A DNA stretch of 54,019 bases from Gnetum montanum (lineage: Eukaryota > Streptophyta > Gnetopsida > Gnetales > Gnetaceae): contig MNCI01012713.1 in the NCBI GenBank assembly GCA_015680685.1, positions 1,182,439-1,236,457 of the forward strand, in the 5' to 3' direction. The translations under genes were made by a program, and so were the position numbers. Positions 46,626 to 54,019 of this stretch are shown here, one piece after another. The notes under the pieces were generated by a model. It had not been told where the DNA came from. It did no database searches and saw only the letters and a list, made by a program, of their open reading frames with translations. Positions within the stretch are counted from its first letter, which is position 1. Every line of letters starts with the position of its first letter.

Positions 46626-46764
46626 GACTTAGTAAATTTTTCACTATTCTCATTCAATGCCAAAGGAGTTTTTGTAGTTTTTGAAGCCTAGAGCCTTCCT
46701 AAGCTCATAAATTTTGAACCTCTTATCTAATTCACTCTATCCTTTGATCTTGCAGCTACTGGAG

Positions 46765-47017
46765 GTGAGCTCTACATCGTGGGGGCTAGTAACCTTTGGG
46801 TTTTGATGGAATTTTTTTTGAAATTTTTCTAACTTCCACAAGGTTTAACTAATAAAATAATATTATAATCCACCTTAGTTAAACCTCACAAACAAACTCT
46901 GGTAGCTATCCACCATAATCACAACTTAGCATAAGTGTAATCGATCAAAGGAGATAAGGTATCAAGTATTCTAAGTTACACATCAAATGCTAATCCTTGG
47001 TCATGTTGTGATTATAG
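46765..47017 (+). other. Possible leader intron of the post-pol gene
   Basis: A donor-like GGAG/GTGAGC stands at 46761-46770 and an acceptor-like GTGATTATAG at 47008-47017, directly before ATG. Element B has the aligned acceptor (TGTGTGTAG/ATG, 28921), while its donor position reads GAG/GTTCAC. Intron status is a prediction from the splice-like borders and their position. Confidence 0.35.
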
Positions 47018-49881
47018 ATGGCATCAAGACTAAAATGACCACAGGAAGAAGGACCATCCCAACCAAGGGATAAGAGGCCTAGAGGAGGAAGGGGCCAACA
47101 ATAGTAGTAGCCCTAAGAGGATGAAACAAAGATACATGCAACAAGACCTCTTTGAGAGGAGCCTTAAGTGGGGTCTATTTGATAGATTCCCATAGCTAAG
47201 ATTGGACAATCATAATGAGATGAGGTACTTGGCCTTGGACTAAACTTAGAAGTCATCTTGATGAAAGCATACCTAAAGCAAATCAATTCCAAGGAGGTTA
47301 AAGGTTCAGTTCTTCAAGAACTTAACTTTGATTCTTTCTTGGACTTAGCACTAGAAGAGGTCAAAATACATCTTCAAAGCTCTCCCATGTGGCCTATCCT
47401 TACTTCCAATGGAAAGTGGTACATGGGGAAAACCTATCCCTTTTGGAACAATAGCTAGGCTGATGCCATAGTGAAAATAAAGGACATCAGTGTGTCCTAC
47501 TATGTGGAGGCCATTATAGAGGCCCTTGGGTTGTCAAATACTGGGGCAACCTTGGTGGAAATCTCAATGCAAGCATATCTTGAAGTAAAGAAAGAATGGG
47601 TCTAGTGGTGCTATGTAGTGAACCGTAAGGAGTACGGTGCACTTACTAAGGTAGAAAGAGCATACTTCAAAATCATGCTCCAACACCTCAATCCAATGGT
47701 GAGGCCAAGTAAAATCATAGCCTTTTCTCCCCATGCATGTGCCACTCTAAGTGGTAAATTCCCTGTCAATCTCCCACAACTCATATTCCTCAAAATAGAG
47801 AAGCACTTTAAAGAGAATGAACATGGGAGGAAGACACTACCCTTTCTGTGCCTTATTAGAAAATTATGCAAAAGGAAAGGCATAGCCCTCTATGCCAATG
47901 ATACATTGTGTCATGTTCTTTTCACATCTTGGCTAGAGATGATGAAGGAAAAAGTAGCCACCAATTTGCAAGAAGAGGAGTAGCCACCACCATCATCAAC
48001 TCATGAAGAAATAACATCAGAGGCTCATGCTACCATTGAGCACATGCACAAGCTTCATGAGCAACTCTTGTAGTAGTAGTAGGCAGGACTAAGTGGTGGT
48101 GACCCATTAGTCTACTGGCTAGCTATGAGCCATTTGAACAAGGTAACCATAACCATTAGCTATCTAGAAGAGACTACATCATTTTTTCCTATCGAAAGGA
48201 TGTAGGTGCTTGCAAGGTTGAATCCTAGCATCCAAGAAGTAATGATGTTTTTCTTAGGAAAACAACAATTCCCAAAAAATTTTGAGAATACTGCCACTTT
48301 CTTGGTGTGCTTGGAGGAGGGTGAAGGGGTAACTATCTTGGTGATGTAGCACCAAGGAAAAGAGACCATGATGGAGATGGTGGCTGACCATGTGGTAAAG
48401 GTACTAAATGCTCTTGCAGCCTTTGTGCCTAATATCACTACACTCAGGGACATGCAAACATCCACAGGAGTAGCAAGTAGGAGATTTATCATAGCTTAGC
48501 ATAAGGAGTTACTGGACCAATTGGTAGGAATTGGGTAACCACTTCCAAAGATCTTTGGTCTTCAGGATACCATCACTACAACCCAGTCAGAGCTACTAGA
48601 AGATAGGAGCAAGCTCATTATTGTTAATGCCCAACTCAAGACAACTACATCTAAGAATCAATGATTGATTGCCAAGGTTGCAGAGTTGAGAGCCCAACTA
48701 GCTGATCCCATGGTGCTTGGCCAAGTTGTAACAAGAGATGAGGTTTTTTTTGTAGCTTCAACACAAACTTCAAGAGGTTGAGCATGCCAAGGAGATGGCA
48801 ATCTTTGACCAGTCCTTAATAGAGGCCATGACCTACAACACTAAAAAGGATTTGTTAGAGGTCCACAAGAAGAATCTAGTTCTAATCCAAGATAATCATT
48901 ACCTATAGAATATTGATGCATAAAAAGAATAAATGATGAAATTTGTGCAACAACAGTAAGAACAACTTACCATGATGAATATGGATTTGAGAAGGTTGGT
49001 TGTTGAGAATTGTAATCTCTTGATGGAGGAGGTTTGTGCCCTTCACCAAAAAAAAAATAGCAATTGAGGTAGCTGCTTGGAAGAATGAGGCCTTGAAATT
49101 TGAATGGGTGAAAAATCATTATAGGGACCATGTTGGGCTCCTCAAGGAGGTGAATTAAAAAGAGATTCAACTAGTGAAGGCAAAAGTGAACAAGGCCCTC
49201 CAACAACTCCAACAGGGAGGTGAAATGTGATAGCCCATCTTTGATGAACTCAACATGTACAACAAGGCCAACATCAACCTCAAGGAGTTATAGGTTGAAG
49301 AGATGACAAAGTACATGGGGCTAACCAACCTCTGGTATGAAAATTTGGCAATGCTAACTGTCGGAAGGCCAAGGTCAAAACTAGAGAAGTAAGTGGCTAG
49401 CTCTTACCTCTCATATGAGGCAGATTTTAAGCACCATAAAGACATGAAGCAAAAGCTAGAAATAGCTAATGCTAAGCTTGAAGTTCTTCACAAGTGTTTT
49501 ATAGATTAAAGATCAGTTGTGGAGAACTTGGCTAAAAGGATGAATGACTATGAAGCATTGCAAGATTCTATTAGAGTGTTTGATGTTGAACACAAATAAT
49601 TCACCACCTGGTTCATAAACATTAAGGAGCTATTCCCAACCATGACTTGTCTGTGAGATGTTCCCATACCAACTCACATAGAAAATTCTTTGTGGACTAT
49701 GTATCATTCCCAATCTAAGGAGGAGAAGATGAAAGCACTACTAGATGCTTTTCATCTTTTGCCAAAAGTAGTAGCTATAGCAAGATAGCTACAACCACCT
49801 TAGCTTCAACCACCTTATGTACTAGAAGTTGGGGAAGGTCCTTTAGCATCATTGAAGCCTTCACCTCTGGGGACCATTTAA
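47018..49881 (+). pseudogene. Element C extra gene between pol and 3' LTR
   Basis: One frame can be followed for most of 2.9 kb across about a dozen stops, many of them TAG/TAA where CAG/CAA is likely. The first third has a globular region: LKQINSKEVKGSVLQELNFD; KVERAYFKIMLQHLNPMVRP; and FLCLIRKLCKRKGIALYAND (47850-47909). Its layout reminds me of the 'putative plant transposon protein' domain found in Athila-like elements. The last part (about 48590-49640) is rich in Leu/Glu/Lys with heptad-like stretches (KLEIANAKLEVLHKCFID), so probably coiled coil. No signal peptide or clear membrane span was seen, so an envelope role is not supported. Function unknown. Confidence 0.5.
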
Positions 49882-50110
49882 TATTCTTCTTATTTTCGTC
49901 CATCATAGGAGTTCTAGCTGTCAATTTTTGTAAAGGTATTCAATTTTTTTTCATGATCACCCATTTTTTATAATCATTATTGATCTGTACACTTGGGAAC
50001 TTAGTGTAAGTTTTTGAGTTAGTTAGTCAGACGATGGTTTCATACCTTCCCAAATGTTATAAGAAGCTTGATTTTTATTTTGTTCACTTGAGGACAAGTT
50101 TTTAGCTAGT

Positions 50111-50120
50111 CATGGGGGCA
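50111..50120 (+). other. Element C polypurine tract
   Basis: CATGGGGGCA immediately precedes the 3' LTR, the position where plus-strand DNA synthesis is primed. The G-run is intact. Confidence 0.7.
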
Positions 50121-50967
50121 TAATGGATTGTCATCAATGGGCTACATTGATGGGCATGTGTCGATGCATTCCTATCTATGCATGATTTGATGCATCGATG
50201 CATGAATTGATGTGTTGACGTGGTATTTGTGTCTACCTATATAAATGCGTGTACCCATCACATTTATGGCATCATTAAGTTTATAGCTTAGGGAAGTTCT
50301 TGAAATTTGGTTTCTTAATAGTTAGAATATTTTCTAAGTGCTTGCAGTAGAAGTCAAGAAGCATACAGATCCTTATTCGAGAACTAATGTACTTGGACAC
50401 TTTGGTGTGATGGCAAGAAAGAAAAACTTCTTGGAATACCTTGCAGCATTTGGAAATAGCTTAATGTTTATTTTAATGCACTTTGTTATTCATTTCATTT
50501 ACTTCCATGTCCATTAGTTAATTTAATAAGATTAATTAATTGACATAAGTACTACCACCTCGAACATAACATTAATGCTCTATAATCCTAGTAGTGCTAG
50601 CACTTGGTAACCTAGCAGCATTATAATGTGTTCAGGATGTGTACAGAAGGTGGGACTGGATACTTGTATAGGAATTAGCTTAAGGCATTAGATAGTTTAT
50701 TAGATTAATTAATATTTAATCACTTTGTTTTATACTTAGACTAAAATAGATAAAAAGATAAAATTATACAAATCATATGCCTTGGTTACACTTAACTATA
50801 CACTTATACTTATACAAGTGGGACCAAGAAGACAATGATCAAATCCATAGATTCACTATCCTAGATACTATGCATTTAGAAAACTAAAGTCTACAAAATT
50901 CAACTAGATTGCGTGTGAACACTTGTAATTCATATGGTTGGGTGTAGGGTATACTCGTTGCTCATCA
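50121..50967 (+). mobile_element. Element C 3' LTR
   Basis: It begins TAATGGATTGTCATCAATGG (TGATGA.. in the 5' copy) and ends ACTCGTTGCTCATCA, followed by the target duplication AATGG. The 847 bases carry GATGCATCGATGCATG-type palindromes, a TATA box (CTATATAAATG) and the same R/U5 body as the 5' copy. Confidence 0.92.
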
Positions 50968-50972
50968 AATGG

Positions 50973-51289
50973 CCTATGTCAACAAAGACATGATGACAGA
51001 CAATCCTTGCTCTAGTAATTTAAATATTTAAATAAATAATAATAATTGAATATGGGATGTCAAACCCTATAAATAATATTGATAATAAGCAACCCAGGAA
51101 AAATTCAAAGTACATTACAATCTTAGGAGTTTTTCTACCTATTGAGCTTTTTCCTTTGCCTCCTCCTTAGGGGTGATCCACTGCATTCATAACTATTCCA
51201 TGTACTTCGGGTCATCTTCCTATCCAGCATTTTGAGCTAGAAAGGAAAGCTTTTCGATTTTAAGATATTTACTCATGTACAACCTTATA
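50973..51289. other. No gene seen
   Basis: AT-rich sequence to the right of element C, continuing the host sequence left of 27280. It probably was intergenic before the insertion. Nothing recognised. Confidence 0.4.
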
Positions 51290-52880
51290 ATTGATCATTA
51301 TCATCATCTTAGCCTTGTCCCAACAAAATGGGGTTGGCTACATGAGTTTGTTTTTGACATTCACCTCTATGAATAGCTAGAACTTTGTTTATTCATAGTT
51401 TCATAAATCACCTTTAATCATTTTTTTCCATTTCTTTTTTCTCTTCCTTGAGGTGGCTTTCTTGAAACAATGATGTAGCAACATTTTTTTACAGGCTCAG
51501 GCTTTTCTAGATATTTTTTGGAAGGATGGCAAATATATTTTTCCTTTTCATCTAAAAGTTGTTTATAAGATTATTATAAAAAATGATTTTATTCATTAAA
51601 AATTCAAAAATGCCTAGAAAATGTAATTATCATTGCACTTTTATAGGAGGAAAATGAAATATATTTGGAGAGCTCCTACATTTCCTAAAATTCATATTCA
51701 TTTTTGGTATCTTATTCATCAAGGTTTTCCTATTGACACTTGTCTTAAACATATGAGATATGTTTCTCTTCAATGTCCTATTCGTAGAAGTGAAGACTTA
51801 TTTTCTCATGTTTTTTTTGAGTATCTTATTACTTAGCATGCTTAGATATGTATATCTAGAATTTGTAAAAAATTTTAACTAAGCATCAATGAAGTCTTCT
51901 TGGTGATCAACATACTTTGTCTATCTTTGATCACTTGTTCTCTACTTTATTTGGAAGCTTTGGTGTGCAATTATTTTCTAGTATAAAGAGCATAGCTATG
52001 ATCTCTCTTTACTTGTCAAATACCATATTCTCAAAGATAATGTTTTTCAACTACAACTCTAAACAAAAATGCTCCTAGTGAAATCTAAACAATTAATTTG
52101 TTTTCTACAATATTAATTTCTTTTTGTTTTGGAAGCTCGATGATTGGAAGATTTTAGCTTTTGTTGCTATTTGTTCTTTATTCTTAATTGATGTATTCTT
52201 TTTTCCTTAAAGAGAGTTTTTTCCTTCTATTTATACTAAACTCTTTAGTAAGAAGGGAAAACCCATGAGGATACTTTTGACTAAGGCAAGGTCTAATAAT
52301 TTTTCTACTTTAGAGAGAAGGATTTTTAGGATTGGTTGTAAGGATAAAAATTAGAAAAGGCATCTAAGTGTTCATATAATATTTGTACTATGCAGTTTAT
52401 CTCTTCTAGTAACATTTAACATCCATTTAAGCATTTACATTTCTTCCATAGTGATTTGTTGTTGATGCCTTGTTTGTATTGTCCAACATTTAACACCATA
52501 TACAATAATAGGTTTGATTGTTGTCTCATAAAATTTTCCTTTAAATTTTCTTGCTATTCTTCTATGATATAGAATACCACTATCCCATCTCCATTTTGAT
52601 CATCCTATCTTAATTCTATTTCTTATCTTTATCAATGTCACCATATCATTAGAGGATTGATCCTAGGTAATGAAACTATTTGCAATGAGGGATATTTTGG
52701 CCTTGAATTATCACTTCTATTTCATTGTTGTTTATGCTATTATTGAAACTATATTTCATATATTTGATCTTACTTTTGCTAATTTTTAACCCTTTGATTC
52801 TGAAGCATGTCTTTACTTTTCCATTTTAGAAGCAATATTTTTTCAAGTTGTATCCACCAAAACTGTGGATTGTTGAACTT
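51290..52880 (-). mobile_element. RTE-type LINE remnant, split by another LINE
   Basis: On the minus strand, 52880-52385 reads TVLVDTT*KNIASKMEK, LKISKSKIKYMKYSF, FHYLGSIL, RRIARKFKGKFYETTIKPII, VYGVKCWTIQTRHQQQ and MLKWMLNVTRRDKLHS. This is the C-terminal half of an RTE-like LINE reverse transcriptase. After a plus-strand insertion, 51500-51290 continues with KPPQGREKKEME and then the 3' end CATGTAGCCAACCCCATTTT followed by GTTGGGACAAGGCTAAGATG, ending in GATGAT-type repeats as RTE elements do. Stops make it inactive. Confidence 0.75.
51500..52384 (+). mobile_element. LINE fragment (RT zinc-binding end), copy 3
   Basis: MKYIWRAPTFPKIHIHFWYL, IHQGFPIDTCLKHMRYVSL and SEDLFSHVFFEY (51654-51820) match the zinc-binding end of copies 1 and 2. 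ARSNNFSTLERRIFRIGCKD (52292-52351) matches copy 2's closing phrase. It lies in the opposite direction inside the RTE-type LINE, so it was inserted later. Its exact ends are approximate. Confidence 0.7.
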
Positions 52881-53720
52881 AGAAGGGGAGGGGGGATGAA
52901 TAAGTTTCACAAATCGAACCTTTATAAAACAAAGAAAACACACAAATTTACGTGGTTCCCCAACTTGGGTACTCCACACTCGAGGAATAGATCATAAGTA
53001 TACCTCCACACTTTTTTGCTCTTAAAATGTGGTTGAAGGGACCACACCTTATACAGTCATCAATTTCCACTCCAAAGTGTTGTACTATAACACCAATCAC
53101 TCAACCTTGTAAGGTTCCATTAGGCTTAGAAATGTGGTTCCAAGGCTTCCACAACCTTTACAATCTTAAGCTTTGCATCAGAGTGTTGTACCGCAGCACC
53201 AAAAACTCAATGCTGTAGGATCTTAACAAGCTAAAGGAACTCAACCCCATAGGGCAACAAGAATAAGAATTACAAGGGAAGATTGCAACTCAATTTGCTA
53301 ATCCTTGTACAATTAGGTACAACACACTTTACAATCACAAAATGATAAGACAATGAAGAGCTATGGAAAATTCAATGATTACAAATGATTGTACAATGAA
53401 TACAATAAGGCTTGCACTTTTTCCAATGCACATTAAGTCTTCTTATAGCTATGTTGTTGCTAAATCCTTTTCGAAACTTGTGCAATAGCTAGCTAATGAT
53501 CACCAATGATCATGGGAGATGTCTTTCTCATGCTTGAGACATCTCTCTAAATTTGCCTTAAAATTTGGAAAGACATCTTTCTAAAGTCTCTACTCTAGAA
53601 GATGTCTTTGCTCAATGGAAGATGTATTTCTTTATTTGGTTTGCATTCTATAAAGATGTCTTTATCTCATGAAAGATGTATTTGGATGGGGAAAGATGTC
53701 TTGCTATTTCTGAAGATGTT
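52871..53720 (+). repeat. Unidentified repeat-like sequence with AAGATGTCTTT words
   Basis: It starts TGTTGAACTTAGAAGGGGAG followed by a G-run, and holds ACGTGGTTCCCCAACTTGGG, features often seen at the beginning of plant LTRs. From about 53515 the word AAGATGTCTTT or its complement recurs about eight times. The RTE LINE stops where it begins. I could not find a partner copy or a clean end, so LTR status is unproven. Confidence 0.4.
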
Positions 53721-54019
53721 TGATGAGATGCAATTTGCATAGGCCGTGATATCGTGTACGCGATATCGCGACCATCATGATATCGCATCCCTTGCGATAT
53801 TGCGTACGCGATATCGCGTCGTCCCTTGCGATATCGTGTACGTGATATCACGGTGTGCTGTCATATCTATAAATAAGAGGTGGCTCTCCCTTGTTTCCTC
53901 ATCCTAGGCTAGAAGTAGGGAAGCTTTGGTAGATTGATCACTCCAGAGATAGAATATTTTCCATGTGCCCGCAGTAGGAGTCCTAAAGTGAACGGATCTT
54001 TATTCAAGCAACATTGTAC
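53721..54019 (+). mobile_element. Start of another LTR, B-like, cut by window end
   Basis: It begins TGATGAGATGCAATTTGCAT, then has about nine GATATC palindromes (53749-53850), a TATA box (ATCTATAAATAAGAGG, about 53868), and the R-like AGTAGGAGTCCTAAAGTGAA and GGATCTTTATTCAAGCAA, as in element B's LTRs. No purine tract precedes it, so it is a 5' LTR or a solo LTR. The rest is outside the window. Confidence 0.85.

Larger units (their letters stand above)
27285..50967 (+). mobile_element. Element C: Ty3/gypsy retrotransposon, interrupted by B
   Basis: The element is bounded by AATGG at 27280-27284 and 50968-50972. Its 5' LTR is split by element B (27285-27734 plus 38496-38850). Then come a primer-binding site, gag, protease, RT, RNase H, integrase, a long post-pol gene region, a purine tract and the 3' LTR (50121-50967). 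Without B it would be about 12.9 kb. RT words (FWMGIV/FLDGYSGYNQI, GTFAYRKMS.GLCHAPTTF) and a tRNA-Asp-like primer site suit the Athila/Tat side of Ty3/gypsy. Many stops, shifts and small deletions make it dead. Confidence 0.9.

Noticed and set aside
47018-49881. Envelope gene
   Set aside because: No signal peptide, membrane span or fusion-like features were seen; the position alone is not enough.
53749-53850. Regularly repeated GATATC palindromes, considered as a CRISPR-like array
   Set aside because: The units are short, unevenly spaced, lie in a plant LTR U3, and similar words occur in the LTRs of elements B and D. No cas-like genes.

Overview
The window is nuclear DNA from a land plant, most likely a large-genome seed plant. 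It has GT-AG introns, AT-rich intergenic sequence, and Ty3/gypsy, LINE and tRNA-derived SINE remains on both strands. The long TE-filled intron and old, heavily mutated LTR elements would suit a gymnosperm, but nothing seen here proves that. Two single N bases (6621, 37521) mark it as assembled sequence.

The one complete cellular gene I recognise is on the minus strand, 26554 down to 16697. It has eleven exons that join in frame into 537 codons. They encode the 50-kDa-type subunit of the snRNA-activating protein complex (SNAPC3/SNAP50; SRD2 in Arabidopsis). Its intron 4 (about 5.9 kb) holds a LINE fragment, a SINE, a perfect-arm hairpin and diverged tandem repeats. A short pair of exons at 13343-13669 on the plus strand may be the 3' end of a second, unrecognised gene converging on it.

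The left part (1-12700) is repeats and transposon remains: a chromovirus-type Ty3/gypsy element (3013-7506) that has lost RNase H, a 5S rRNA-like fragment (about 2595-2668), minisatellites, a microsatellite-bearing tandem duplication, and a solo LTR (9862-10751) with a matching 5-bp target-site duplication (TSD).

The right half is a three-level nest starting about 0.7 kb upstream of the SNAPC3-like start codon. Element C (plus strand, 27285-50967, TSD AATGG) has element B (minus strand, 27735-38490, TSD CTTAG) inside its 5' LTR. B in turn carries a solo LTR D (30531-31425). All belong to one LTR family whose ends read TGATGA...TCATCA. Their polyproteins look like the non-chromovirus Athila/Tat side of Ty3/gypsy. 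C carries an additional gene between pol and the 3' LTR, with an apparent TATA box and a possible leader intron of its own; B keeps only the start of that gene. This post-pol unit is the most interesting candidate for something undescribed.

After the nest come two interleaved LINE remnants (about 51290-52880), a G-rich sequence followed by a run of AAGATGT motifs, and at the right edge the beginning of another LTR of the same family (53721 onward), cut by the window end. No gene in the transposons appears intact.
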